A program made the translations under genes and the position numbers. A model generated the notes under the pieces. It had not been told where the DNA came from. It did no database searches and was given only the letters and a program-made list of their open reading frames with translations. Below, piece by piece: positions 41,184 through 49,998 of a DNA stretch of 64,000 bases (position 1 is the first letter of the stretch; every line of letters begins with the position of its first letter). The DNA lies in assembly GCA_031081675.1 (NCBI GenBank), contig JAVHLZ010000002.1:33167-97166 (forward strand), written 5' to 3'. The stretch comes from Armatimonadota bacterium (GTDB taxonomy: Bacteria > Sysuimicrobiota > Sysuimicrobiia > Sysuimicrobiales > Kaftiobacteriaceae).

Positions 41184-41653
41184 TGCTGCTCTGGAACATT
41201 TTTCTGGCTGCGATCTGGGCGGCGGTCACCGGGCAGGTCACGGTGCTCAACCTGCTCGTCGGGTTCGCCCTCGGACACCTGGTCCTCTGGATCGTGCAGC
41301 GGGCCGTGGGCCCTACCTCCTCGTACTTCCGCAAGGTCCGTCAGGTGCTGGGGTTCGCGGTCTTCTACCTGTGGGAGCTGATCTTGGCTAACCTCCGCGT
41401 CGCCTACGACGTCGTCACGCCGACGCACCACATGCGTCCGGGGACGATCGCCATCCCGCTTGATGCCCGCACCGACGTGGAGATCACGATGGTGGCGAAC
41501 CTGATCACGCTGACGCCGGGCACGTTGAGCTTGGACGTCTCATCGGACCGGCGCGTCCTGTACATCCACGCCATGTACATCGACGATGTCGAGCGGGTGC
41601 GCCGCCGGATCAAACGGGGGGTCGAGCGCCGAGTGCTGGAGGTCCTGCGATGA
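41180..41653 (+). CDS. mrpE: Na+/H+ antiporter subunit E
   Basis: A 157-residue subunit with two or three N-terminal helices ([32 protein letters not shown]) and a cytoplasmic part. That part contains [36 protein letters not shown], the conserved MrpE core. It overlaps mrpD and mrpF by 4 bp each. Confidence 0.94.
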
Positions 41654-41907
41654 CCGTCGTGGCGTTCGCCGTGCTGAGCGTTGCTTTGGTGCTGGCCTTC
41701 GTCCGACTGGCGCGCGGCCCGACGTTGCCCGACCGGGTCGTGGCGCTCGATCTGATTTCCGCCCTGGCCGTGGGCATCATCGGTGTCTATTCGATTGAGA
41801 CAAACCAGCGTGTCCTGATCGAGGTGGCGATCGTCCTGGCCCTGATCTCGTTTCTGGGCACGGTCGCCTTTGCCCGCTATCTGGAGAGGCGGGCCCGTGC
41901 CGAGTAA
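41650..41907 (+). CDS. mrpF: Na+/H+ antiporter subunit F
   Basis: An 85-residue, three-helix membrane protein with the MrpF pattern [31 protein letters not shown]. It is followed by the third helix and a short basic tail. It overlaps mrpE, and mrpG starts inside its 3' end. Confidence 0.93.
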   Translation: MTVVAFAVLSVALVLAFVRLARGPTLPDRVVALDLISALAVGIIGVYSIETNQRVLIEVAIVLALISFLGTVAFARYLERRARAE

Positions 41908-42286
41908 CCTCGCCTCCACCGCGTTGATGCTCATCGGGACGGCCTTTCTCCTTCTGGCCGCGGTGGGCGTCACGCGTATGCCGGATCTCTTCACCCGGAT
42001 GCAGGCCGCCACGAAGGCGTCGACCCTGGGGGTCGGATGCGTCATCCTGTCGGTCGCCGTGCACTTCGGCGACCTCGGCGTGATGGCCCGGGCCGCGGCG
42101 GTGATCGTGTTCGTCCTTCTCACCGCGCCCGTGGCCGCCCACATGATCGCGCGGGCAGCCTATCTCATCGGTGTGCCACAGTGGGACGGGACGATTGTCG
42201 ATGAGCTCCGCGGACGGTACGATCTCTCAGCGAACATCCTGCACAGCCGCGCCGCGCAGGATGGCGTCCTGGAGCGCGACGGCTGA
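41897..42286 (+). CDS. mrpG: Na+/H+ antiporter subunit G
   Basis: A 129-residue MrpG with GTAFLLLAAVGVTRMPDLFTRMQAATKASTLGVG, the conserved R-x-P-D-x-x-x-R-x-x-A-x-x-K motif, and further helices. The tail LRGRYDLSANILHSRAAQDGVLERDG is longer than usual. GTG 41897 overlaps mrpF by 11 bp. It completes a seven-subunit operon. Confidence 0.94.
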   Translation: MPSNLASTALMLIGTAFLLLAAVGVTRMPDLFTRMQAATKASTLGVGCVILSVAVHFGDLGVMARAAAVIVFVLLTAPVAAHMIARAAYLIGVPQWDGTIVDELRGRYDLSANILHSRAAQDGVLERDG

Positions 42287-42612
42287 CGCCGGCGTGAGCT
42301 GGTCTTCGGGTCCTTTTTGGGGCGACGATGGTCCTTTCCGGGGCGGCCGACAGCCTCGCGGCGGTGGTGGTGAGGGCTTTGACCGGGGGTGGCGTGGCCA
42401 GAGCCCTTGGAGGGTCTCGGCCCAGCCCGTTTCTCGCGACGGAAGGAGACGGCGCAATATCGGCGCCTCTTCATCCCATCGGTCGCAGTCAAGCCTGCTG
42501 GTGATGAGCACCTGCGGGCATCGGCTCGGGGGCGACTGGCGCACGGGCTGTCGCTCCGCCGGTCCGAAGCATTGGTAGGCGTCGTCCGCGCGGGAGGCTG
42601 TCTCTTCTCCCT
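42287..42612. other. gene-free spacer with a 21-bp-period direct repeat
   Basis: A 326-bp gap between mrpG and the Kef-type antiporter. GGTCCTTTTTGGGGCG (42309-42324) and GGTCCTTTCCGGGGCG (42330-42345) form a near-perfect direct repeat with a 21-bp period, about two helical turns, which could be a regulator-binding site. The remaining sequence shows no gene I can defend. Confidence 0.45.
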
Positions 42613-44505
42613 GTGATCCGCGACATCGCCCTGGTCCTGACCGCCGCGCTGGCGGGTGGTGTCCTCGCCCGGCTGGCGGGACAGCCCCTGTTCGTGGGAT
42701 ACGTCCTGGGGGGACTTCTGGTCAGCCCCTTCACCCCCGGACCGGCGGTGCAGGACGTGGCGGCGTTTGCGACCCTGGCGCAGATCGGGGTCGTGCTGGT
42801 CATGTTTTCCATCGGCGTGGAGCTGTCATTGCGCGACCTGATCCGGCTGGGTAGGCCCGCCCTGGTGGGCGCGCCGCTGGTGATGGGGCTGCTGATCGGG
42901 GTGACGATTCCCGCCGGAACCCTGGTCGGGTGGCCGGCGGGGCAGGCGCTGGTGGTGGGTATCGTCATGTCGGTGGCCAGCACCATGGTGGTGGCCAGGC
43001 TGGTGACCGAAAGAGGAGAAACCCACACTCCCCACGCGCGGATCGCTCTGGCCACGACGCTCATGGAGGACCTGGTGGTCGTGGTCCTGATCGCGTTTCT
43101 GGCGGTCCTCGCCGGCGGCGATGTCCGCCCCGGGGCGGTTCTCCGGGGTCTGGGCCGCGCGGTGCTGGCGCTGGTGCCCCTGTTGGTGCTGGCCAACCGG
43201 GTGGTGCCGGCACTGCTGGTCAGGGTGGCCCGTACCCGCAACACCGAGCTGTTCCTCCTGGTGGCGCTGCTCGTCGCCATCGGAGCCGCCGCCCTCGCCC
43301 AGGGCGTGGGTCTGTCCCTGGCCCTGGGAGCGTTTGTGGGCGGGCTGATGATCAGCGAGTCGCCGCTGACCCATGAGGTTCTGGTCCGCGTCCTGCCGGT
43401 GCGCGATCTCTTTGCGGCGCTGTTCTTCGTGTCCGTCGGCACCCTCATCCGGCCCCAGATTCTGGTCGCGCACCTTCGGGATCTGGCCCTGCTGCTGGCG
43501 CTGATCGTGGGGGGCAAGTTCTTCCTGCGCCTGGGCGTGCTGCGGCTGTTCGGCTACCCGCGGCCCACGGCGGCGCTGGCAAGTGCCCACCTGGCCCAGG
43601 TGGGAGAGTTTACCTTCGTCCTGGCCCAGGTGGCCCTGGGGGCGGGGCTTATGTCGGAGGAGGTCTACCAGGCGTTGCTGGCCGCCTCTCTGCTGTCGAT
43701 CCTGGTCGCCACCGGGATGGTGCAGGCGGGGCACCGGTGGGTCGGCGAACCCGCCCCCCTGTCGCATCCCCCCTCGGTCACGGGCCCGGTGCAGGTGGTC
43801 ATCTGCGGGTTCGGCCGGGTGGGGGCGGCGGTGGCCGAGGCCCTGGAAGCGTTCGGCATCTCGTACGCGGCGGTGGACCTGGATGGGGCGGTCGTGGATG
43901 CGCTCCGCCGCAGAGGCGTCCCCTGCGTGTGGGGCGACGCGGCCAGCGAGGTCGTCCTGCGCCGGGCGGGTGCGGATGCCGCGCGCCTGGCCGTGGTCGC
44001 CCTCCCGGACGCGGAGCGGGCCACCCTGGCCGTCCGGCGCCTGAGGCAGATCAACCCCGCGGCGGCGATCCTGGCGCGGGTCCCCCACCCGCAGGACCGT
44101 GCGGCGCTGGCGGAGGCGGGGGCCACCGAGGTCATCCAGCCGGAGTTCGAAGCGGCCCAGACCATGCTGCGCCACGGGCTGGAGGCTTTGGGGATCTCCC
44201 ACGAACGGGTCAAAGCCTACATGGAGCAGCAGCGGGCGGTGGAGTCCGGGCGCGCGGAGGCTGCGCCCGCCCTGCCGCTGACCATGCGGGTGATGTCCAT
44301 CGGTCCGGGAGCCTGGCGGTCCCGTTCGCTGCGCCAGGCGCGCATCCGGGAACGCACCGGCGCCTGGATCCTGGCGGTCCGCCGGCGGGACGGCAGCGTG
44401 CTGGCCAACCCGCCCCCGGATACGGTGCTGTGGGAGGGGGACGAGGTGACGGTGGTGGGCCTGCCCGAGCAGGTGGACCTCTTTGAGGCACTGAACAGGC
44501 AGTAG
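42613..44505 (+). CDS. CPA2-family cation/proton antiporter with TrkA domains (Kef type)
   Basis: A 630-residue protein. Residues about 1-385 form a 12-13-helix CPA2 antiporter domain (FVGYVLGGLLVSPFTPGP, VVLVMFSIGVELSLRDL, ALGAFVGGLMISESPL). Residues about 395-515 form a Rossmann RCK_N/TrkA-N domain (VQVVICGFGRVGAAVAEAL). Residues about 555-630 form a TrkA-C domain (GAWILAVRRRDGSVLANPPP). Nucleotide- or ligand-gated potassium/proton exchange is expected. GTG 42613 begins the first helix. It extends the cation-transport island. Confidence 0.92.
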   Translation: MIRDIALVLTAALAGGVLARLAGQPLFVGYVLGGLLVSPFTPGPAVQDVAAFATLAQIGVVLVMFSIGVELSLRDLIRLGRPALVGAPLVMGLLIGVTIPAGTLVGWPAGQALVVGIVMSVASTMVVARLVTERGETHTPHARIALATTLMEDLVVVVLIAFLAVLAGGDVRPGAVLRGLGRAVLALVPLLVLANRVVPALLVRVARTRNTELFLLVALLVAIGAAALAQGVGLSLALGAFVGGLMISESPLTHEVLVRVLPVRDLFAALFFVSVGTLIRPQILVAHLRDLALLLALIVGGKFFLRLGVLRLFGYPRPTAALASAHLAQVGEFTFVLAQVALGAGLMSEEVYQALLAASLLSILVATGMVQAGHRWVGEPAPLSHPPSVTGPVQVVICGFGRVGAAVAEALEAFGISYAAVDLDGAVVDALRRRGVPCVWGDAASEVVLRRAGADAARLAVVALPDAERATLAVRRLRQINPAAAILARVPHPQDRAALAEAGATEVIQPEFEAAQTMLRHGLEALGISHERVKAYMEQQRAVESGRAEAAPALPLTMRVMSIGPGAWRSRSLRQARIRERTGAWILAVRRRDGSVLANPPPDTVLWEGDEVTVVGLPEQVDLFEALNRQ

Positions 44506-44540
44506 CGGTGGACGGCTCGTGACGGGCAGGACGCATCGCG

Positions 44541-45149
44541 ATGCCTGACGCCCGCCTTTCCGATGAGGAGATCCTGGCGGTGCCCCGGAACCGGCTGCCG
44601 CTCCTGCCGGCGTGCGGGTTCATCCCCGGCGAGCCCGCCGCGGTGCTGGAGGCGGTCCGCGCCCACGGGATCTTCCTGCCGCGGCGCGCCGTCGAGGACG
44701 ACCCGTCCTACAAGCAGATCATCCCCTATCTGGTGGTGCGGTGGACGGACCGGGTGTTCCTGTTCCGGAGGTCTCAGACCGGTGGCGACGGGCGCCTCCG
44801 CGGCCTGTACAGCATCGGGGTGGGCGGGCACATTTCCCGGGCGGATGCTTCCGGGTCTGCCGACCCGGTCCAGGCCGGCCTGCGCAGGGAACTGGAGGAG
44901 GAGCTGGTCATCGAAGCCCCCTGGACGGTGCGCCCGGCGGGGGTGCTCAACGACGACACCAACCCCGTCGGGAGGGTGCACCTGGGCCTGGCCTACGTGG
45001 TGGAGGTCTCCCGCCCGACGGTGCGGGTCCGGGAGGCGGGCCGGCTCAGCGGAACCCTGGTCACCCGGCAGCAGGTGGCCGTCCTGCGCGACCGTCTGGA
45101 GAGCTGGTCGCGGCTGATCGTGGACGCCGGGTGCCTGGGGACGCCGTGA
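44541..45149 (+). CDS. Nudix-type predicted phosphoesterase
   Basis: A 202-residue protein with SIGVGGHISRADASGSADPVQAGLRRELEEELVIEAPW, a Nudix box with a stretched first half and the R-R-E-L-E-E-E-L core. The N-terminal RNRLPLLPACGFIPG and PYLVVRWTDRVFLFRR resemble a small group of predicted MutT-like phosphoesterases. Its substrate is unknown. ATG 44541 is used. It overlaps the following DNA glycosylase gene by 4 bp, hinting at nucleotide-pool or DNA damage repair. Confidence 0.7.
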   Translation: MPDARLSDEEILAVPRNRLPLLPACGFIPGEPAAVLEAVRAHGIFLPRRAVEDDPSYKQIIPYLVVRWTDRVFLFRRSQTGGDGRLRGLYSIGVGGHISRADASGSADPVQAGLRRELEEELVIEAPWTVRPAGVLNDDTNPVGRVHLGLAYVVEVSRPTVRVREAGRLSGTLVTRQQVAVLRDRLESWSRLIVDAGCLGTP

Positions 45150-46042
45150 CCCCCCTGCAGGCTCCTGACCTCCCGGCGGAAGCGGTCCTCCCCGCGCGCG
45201 CTCCGTATCACCTGCTGCGCACCCTCACCTGCGGTCAGGCGTTCGGGTGGACCCGGGACGGCCCGGGGGTGAGCGGTGTGTTCGCCGGCCGGCGGGTGTA
45301 CCTGGAGCAGCGGCCCGAGGGCATCCACGTGCGCGGGCTGGACTCGTCGGTCCACCTGCGGGCGCTGTACCGCTACCTCGCCCTGGACATTCCGCTGGAC
45401 GCCGTGGAGGACCGGCTGCGGCAGGACCCGGTCCTGCGCCGGATCCTGCCCTGTACCAGCGGTCTTGCGCTGCTGCGCCAGGACCTGTGGGAGTGCCTGC
45501 TGGGCTTTGTGATCTCGGCGTTCAACAACATTCCCAAGGTCGAGCTGTCCCTGCGGCGGCTGCGGGAGGCGGCCGGCACGGCGCCGGACGGGCGGGTGCC
45601 GTCGCCGGGTGCGGTGGCTCGCCTGCCGCTGAAGGTGCTGCGCCGGTGCGCTCTGGGCTACCGGGCGCGGTACGTGCGGGCCCTGGCGCGGGCGGTGGCC
45701 GCCGGTCGGGTCGACCTGCGGGCGCTGGACGGCCTGCCCTACCCGGAGGCCCGGCGGATGCTCCTGGCCCTGCCGGGAGTGGGAGAGAAGGTGGCCGACT
45801 GCGTGCTGCTGTTCGCCTGCGGGAAGGGCGAGGCGTTCCCGGTGGACGTGTGGGTCCGCCGGGCCGTCACCCGGTGGTACCTGGGCGGAAGGCGCCTCCC
45901 CGACCACGCCATCCGGCGGTGGGGCCAGGAGCGGTTCGGCCCTGTGGCCGGATACGCGCAACAGCACCTGTACTACTACATCCGCACGCGCGCGAAGGGG
46001 GAAGGCTCACGGTTCGCAGTACGGGCGGGCCCTGATCCCTGA
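45146..46042 (+). CDS. ogg: 8-oxoguanine DNA glycosylase (OGG1 type)
   Basis: Removes oxidised guanine by base excision with AP-lyase activity. The 298-residue protein has the HhH-GPD core: LPGVGEKVADCVLLFACGKGEAFPVDVWVRRAV. The catalytic Lys lies in GVGEKVAD and the catalytic Asp in FPVDVWV, matching the OGG1 pattern. The N-terminal TLTCGQAFGWTRDG and FVISAFNNIPKVELSLRRL are also OGG1/AlkA-like. GTG 45146 overlaps the Nudix stop. Confidence 0.92.
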   Translation: MTPLQAPDLPAEAVLPARAPYHLLRTLTCGQAFGWTRDGPGVSGVFAGRRVYLEQRPEGIHVRGLDSSVHLRALYRYLALDIPLDAVEDRLRQDPVLRRILPCTSGLALLRQDLWECLLGFVISAFNNIPKVELSLRRLREAAGTAPDGRVPSPGAVARLPLKVLRRCALGYRARYVRALARAVAAGRVDLRALDGLPYPEARRMLLALPGVGEKVADCVLLFACGKGEAFPVDVWVRRAVTRWYLGGRRLPDHAIRRWGQERFGPVAGYAQQHLYYYIRTRAKGEGSRFAVRAGPDP

Positions 46043-46068
46043 TCCCGGGTCCCTGGAACTGTCAGCTG

Positions 46069-47127
46069 TCACCGGGGTCCGCCAGGAGCCACCTCGATGA
46101 AGCCGTCGCCGGGACCGGTGATCTCGCCGATGTGGCTGCCCCGGACTCCGCGTGCGTGCAGGGCCTGCAGGAGGGCCTCCAGCCGCTGGGCCGGGACGGC
46201 CATCAGCAGGCCGCCGGAGGTCTGGGCGTCGCACAGCAGGATCCGGTCGGGCTCGTCCAGGCCCCCGAAATCCACCCGGGCCCGGAGGTAGTCGTAGTTG
46301 CGGACCGTCCCCGCGGCGACGGCGCCTTCGCGGACCAGGCCCCGTGCCGCCTCCAGCACCGGCACGCGAGCGTACCACACCCGGGCCCGGACCCGGCTGG
46401 CGGAGGTCATCTCGTACAGGTGGCCCAGCAGGCCGTATCCGGTGACGTCGGTGGCGGCGTGGACGCCCACGGCGGCCATCGCCTCGGAGGCGGAGCGGTT
46501 GAGGGTCTCCATCACGGCGATGGCCTCGTCGGCGACAGGGGGAGGAGTCTTGTCCTGCTTGATGCCGGTGGTGATGACCCCGATGCCCAGGGGCTTGGTC
46601 AGGACCAGCTGGTCGCCCGGCTGCGCTCCCGTGTTGCGGACCACGGCGTCGGGGTGCACGACCCCCAGGACGGCCAGGCCGTACTTCGGCTCCCGGTCGT
46701 CGATGGAATGCCCCCCGGCGATGAGGACGCCCGCTTCGGCGGCCTTGTCCGCGCCACCCCGCAGGATGTCGTGCAGCACCCACAGGGGCAGGCGGCCCCG
46801 GGGAAACCCCACGATGTTCAGGGCCAGCACCGGCCGGCCGCCCATGGCGTAGACGTCGGACAGGGCGTTGGCCGCCGAGATGGCCCCGTAGTGGTACGGG
46901 TCGTCCACCACCGGGGTGAACACGTCCACGGTGTGCACCACGGCCAGGTCGGGCGTCAGCCGGTACACGGCCGCGTCGTCCGCCGTCGACGTCCCCACCA
47001 GCAGGTCGGGGTCGGACACCGGGGGAAGATGGCGCAGGACCTGCGCCAGGTCCTCAGGACCCAGTTTGGACGCTCACCCGGCGCAGGCGACCATGCTGGT
47101 AAGGCGGATGCGCTCGCGGTCGGTCAC
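46069..47127 (-). CDS. selD: selenide, water dikinase containing selenocysteine
   Basis: Makes selenophosphate from selenide and ATP, the selenium donor for selenocysteine. Read from GTG 47127, which has AAGGAGGTG upstream, the frame gives VTDRERIRLTSMVACAG. It then meets an in-frame TGA (47074-47076) and continues ASKLGPEDLAQVLRHLPP into the rest of SelD. The TGA falls exactly where SelD carries its active-site Cys or Sec, in the A-C/G-x-U/C-x-x-K context, so it is read as selenocysteine. The full product is 352 residues. Downstream are the ATP-binding GTSTADDAAVY, the YAMGGRPVLALNIVGFP region and AGGHSIDDREPKYGLAV. Conventional calling would start at the GTG at 47019 and lose the active site. 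Confidence 0.93.
47046..47076 (-). promoter_or_regulatory. Sec codon and putative SECIS hairpin in selD
   Basis: After the TGA (47074-47076) and a 9-nt spacer, CTGGGTCC (47057-47064) pairs with GGACCTGG (47046-47053) around a TGA loop. This is 8 bp with two wobble pairs. A second, overlapping hairpin (GGACCTG/CAGGTCC) lies just downstream and could compete. The distance is that of bacterial SECIS elements, which sit immediately 3' of UGA for SelB binding. Confidence 0.7.
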
Positions 47128-47177
47128 AGCCTCACCTCCTTCCGTGTCGGGGGCCTGCGGACGGGCGGTGTGGCGCT

Positions 47178-47183
47178 ATTGTA
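47178..47183 (-). promoter_or_regulatory. -10 box TACAAT of selD
   Basis: Minus-strand TACAAT (plus ATTGTA) lies about 50 bp upstream of the selD GTG, in the spacer shared with the divergent lysR gene. No convincing -35 box is visible. Confidence 0.45.
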
Positions 47184-47249
47184 CCATGGAGGACAGGGCA
47201 GGCCCGGGGGCCGGACGCGGCCGCCGGGGGCGCCGGAGGCCTGCATGCG

Positions 47250-48161
47250 GTGAGGGATCTGGTGAACCTGCATCAGCTGCGGATCTTCTACACGGTGGCC
47301 CGGCTGGGGAGCTTCTCCCGCGCCGCGGAGGAGCTGCGCATCAGTCAGCCGTCGGTGAGCATCCAGGTGGCCGACCTGGAGCGCTCCCTGGGCGTGGAGC
47401 TGTTCGAGCAACTGGGGCGGCGGATCTACCTCACCGAGGCCGGGCGGGTCCTGGAGGAGTACGCCCGCCGCATTCTCAGTCTGGCCGAGGAAGCCCGGGC
47501 CGCCCTGGACGACGTCAGGGGGATGCGCCGGGGCCGGCTGGCCCTGGGCGCCAGCATGACGCCGGGCGCCTACATCCTGCCGCGCGCCCTGGGCGCCTAC
47601 CAGGAGCGCTACCCCCAGGTGGTGGTGACCCTGGAGATTGCCCCCGCCCGGCGGATTCAGGAGAAGCTGGCGCGCAACGAGCTGGACCTGGGCGTGGTGG
47701 GCGCCGAGGCCGTGGGTCCCGACCTGGCCGCCGAGCCCCTGGTGGACGACGAGCTGATCCTGGTGACCCACCCCGCCCATCCGCTGGCCGCGGCGGGGAT
47801 CGCCCACGTCCGGGGCCTGCGGGACCACCGGCTGATCCTCCGGGAGCGCGGCTCGGGCACCCGGGAAGTGGTGGAGGCGGCCTTCCGGGAAGTCGGGGTG
47901 CAGGTCCCCGTCCACATGGAGCTGAGCAGCATCGAGGCCATCAAGGAAGCCGTGGCCGCCGGCGCGGGCGCCACCATCCTCTCGCGGTTCGCCGTGGCCG
48001 CCGACCTGGCGGCGGGCCGGCTGGCGGCGGTGCCGCTGGCGGACCTGACCATCCGCCGCCGCTTTGTGCTGGTGCGCCACCGGGACAAGCGTCTCACCCA
48101 GGTGGCGGCCGCCTTCGTGGAGGTCCTGCGGGAGGTCGTGGCGGCCCCCGCCGGCGCCTGA
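47250..48161 (+). CDS. LysR-family transcriptional regulator
   Basis: A 303-residue regulator. The N-terminal winged HTH is LHQLRIFYTVARLGSFSRAAEELRISQPSVSIQVADLE, with LFEQLGRRIYLTEAG after it. The rest is a periplasmic-binding-protein-like effector domain (about 95-300), e.g. ELDLGVVGAEAV and ERGSGTREVVEAAF. The latter segment resembles CysB/CbbR-type regulators. It is divergent from selD; LysR proteins often control the divergent gene, so selD is a candidate target. GTG 47250 or GTG 47262 could be the start. Confidence 0.9.
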   Translation: MRDLVNLHQLRIFYTVARLGSFSRAAEELRISQPSVSIQVADLERSLGVELFEQLGRRIYLTEAGRVLEEYARRILSLAEEARAALDDVRGMRRGRLALGASMTPGAYILPRALGAYQERYPQVVVTLEIAPARRIQEKLARNELDLGVVGAEAVGPDLAAEPLVDDELILVTHPAHPLAAAGIAHVRGLRDHRLILRERGSGTREVVEAAFREVGVQVPVHMELSSIEAIKEAVAAGAGATILSRFAVAADLAAGRLAAVPLADLTIRRRFVLVRHRDKRLTQVAAAFVEVLREVVAAPAGA

Positions 48162-48177
48162 GCGGCCAGGACGAGGC

Positions 48178-48597
48178 ATGAGCGAGGCTCCCTTCGAGGT
48201 CATCGAGCACACCGCCGACGTGGGGATCGTGGCCCGCGGGCGCACCCTGGAGGACCTGTTCGCCCACGCCGCGGAGGGGATGTTCCACTTCCTCATCGCT
48301 CCCGGGACCGTCCGCCTCCAGGAGAGCAGGCGGGTGATCGTGGAGGCGGAGGACCTGCCGGGCCTGCTGGTGGCGTGGCTGAACGAGCTGCTGGTCCTGC
48401 TCAACGGCCACGGGTTCGTGCCCGGCTCCTTCGAGGTCCGGGAGGTCTCGCCCGAGCGGCTGGAGGCCGACGTGCGGGGAGAGCCCGTGGACCCCCATCG
48501 GCACCGCTTCCGGTTGGACGTGAAGGCGGCGACCTACCACCAGCTGGAGGTCCGGCGCAACGATCAGTGGCAGGCCCGGGTCATCTTTGATGTATAG
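48178..48597 (+). CDS. archease
   Basis: A 139-residue protein with FEVIEHTADVGIVARGRTLEDLFAHAAEGMF, the archease N-terminus with the metal-binding His-Thr-Ala-Asp. LLVAWLNELLVLLNGHGFVP and the C-terminal VKAATYHQLEVRR are also characteristic. Archease activates the RNA ligase RtcB in RNA repair or tRNA splicing. No rtcB is in this window, so the partner must be elsewhere. It follows lysR by 16 bp. Confidence 0.93.
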   Translation: MSEAPFEVIEHTADVGIVARGRTLEDLFAHAAEGMFHFLIAPGTVRLQESRRVIVEAEDLPGLLVAWLNELLVLLNGHGFVPGSFEVREVSPERLEADVRGEPVDPHRHRFRLDVKAATYHQLEVRRNDQWQARVIFDV

Positions 48598-48669
48598 GCG
48601 GCGCCAGGGGCCGGATGCCTGGGGGGGGAAGTGGTGTGCGTTCCCGCCGGCACAGGCGGGGAGGGGACG

Positions 48670-49998
48670 ATGCTGGATCTGAAGCTCATCCGCGAGCATC
48701 CCGACCTGGTGCGGGAGGGAGTCCGCAGGAAGCAGGGGGACCCCGCCCTGGTGGACCGGGTCCTGGCGGCCGATGCCCGCCGCCGCAGCCTGCTGGCGGA
48801 GGTGGAGCGGCTGCGGGCCGAACACCGGCGTGCATCGGCGGAGGTGACGCGCCTGGCGGGGGAGGAGCGGGAGCGGCGCATCGCGGACCTGCGCCGGATG
48901 GCAGACCGCCTGCGGAGCCTGGAGCCGGACCTGAAGGCGGCGGAAGACGAGCTGCGGCTGGCGCTCCTGGCGCTGCCCAACCTGCCCCACGAGAGCGTGC
49001 CCCCGGGGCGGGACGCCTCGGACAACGTGGTGGTGCGGTCCTGGGGCGAGCCCACGCGGTTTGACTTCACGCCTCAGGATCACGTGGCCCTGGGCACGCG
49101 CCTGGGCATTCTGGATCTGGACCGAGGGAGCAAGGTGGCCGGCTCGCGCTTTTACTACCTGCGGGGCGCGGGCGTGCTCCTGGAGCAGGCCCTGATGCGC
49201 CTGGGGCTGGATCTGCTGCTGGAAGAGGGGTTCGAGCCGGTGATCACCCCCTTCCTCATCCGTCCTGACATCCTCCTGGGAGCCTACGGGGGCGCGGAAC
49301 TCGACACCCAGCAGATCTACCGCATCGAGGGAGAGAATTTGGTCCTGATCGGTACCTCGGAGCAGAGCGTGGCCGGTATGTACGCCGAGGAGACTCTGGA
49401 CGAAGGCGCGCTGCCCTTGCGGGTGGCGGGGGTGTCCTGGTGCTTCCGGCGGGAGGCCGGCAGCTACGGCCGGGACGTGCGGGGGATGTACCGGGTGCAC
49501 CAGTTCGACAAACTGGAGATGTTCTCGTTCACCACCCCCGAGCGCTCCTGGGATGAGCACGAGTACCTGGTCTCGCTGGAGGAGCGCTTCCTGCAGCGGT
49601 TGGGGCTGCCGTACCGGGTGGTGGCCCTGTGCGCGGGAGACACCGGCGCGCCCTCGGCCAAGACCTACGATGTGGAAACGTGGATGCCCGGCCGCGGCGG
49701 ATACGGGGAGACCCACTCGTGCAGCAACTGCACCGACTTCCAGGCCCGCCGCCTGGGCATCCGGGTGCGCCGTCGCGGCGGGGGGACGGTCTACGCCCAC
49801 ACCCTCAACGGCACCCTGGTCGCCACCAGCCGGGCGCTGATCGCCGTGCTGGAAAACTACCAGCAGCGCGACGGCACCGTGCGGGTCCCCGACGCCCTGG
49901 TGCCGTACATGAACGGGATCCAGGTGATCGAACCCCCCGCTCACTCTTCGCGATCTACGCGATCTGCGCACTCTCCTCGATCCACCCCGTCCGAGTGA
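48670..49998 (+). CDS. serS: seryl-tRNA synthetase
   Basis: Charges tRNA-Ser. The 442-residue class II enzyme has the N-terminal coiled-coil arm (about 30-105) that recognises the long variable arm of tRNA-Ser. Motif 2 is SWCFRREAGSYGRDVRGMYRVHQFDK and motif 3 is HTLNGTLVATSRALIAVLENYQ. ATG 48670 has GGGGAGGGGA upstream. The last about 19 residues (AHSSRSTRSAHSPRSTPSE) are not part of the normal enzyme and are encoded by the repeat element at 49942-50060. Two tRNA-Ser genes lie about 10 kb away. Confidence 0.96.
   Translation: MLDLKLIREHPDLVREGVRRKQGDPALVDRVLAADARRRSLLAEVERLRAEHRRASAEVTRLAGEERERRIADLRRMADRLRSLEPDLKAAEDELRLALLALPNLPHESVPPGRDASDNVVVRSWGEPTRFDFTPQDHVALGTRLGILDLDRGSKVAGSRFYYLRGAGVLLEQALMRLGLDLLLEEGFEPVITPFLIRPDILLGAYGGAELDTQQIYRIEGENLVLIGTSEQSVAGMYAEETLDEGALPLRVAGVSWCFRREAGSYGRDVRGMYRVHQFDKLEMFSFTTPERSWDEHEYLVSLEERFLQRLGLPYRVVALCAGDTGAPSAKTYDVETWMPGRGGYGETHSCSNCTDFQARRLGIRVRRRGGGTVYAHTLNGTLVATSRALIAVLENYQQRDGTVRVPDALVPYMNGIQVIEPPAHSSRSTRSAHSPRSTPSE

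Noticed and set aside
42389-42616. Open frame of 75 codons before the Kef-type gene
   Set aside because: No recognisable motif, no good ribosome-binding site, and it overlaps the next start.
46069-47019. Short selD beginning at the GTG at 47019
   Set aside because: It would lack the catalytic N-terminus. The upstream frame continues through a TGA at the Sec position to a GTG with a strong Shine-Dalgarno.
46069-47127. selD as a pseudogene with a nonsense mutation
   Set aside because: The stop is TGA exactly at the known Cys/Sec site and is followed by a hairpin; the rest of the protein is intact.
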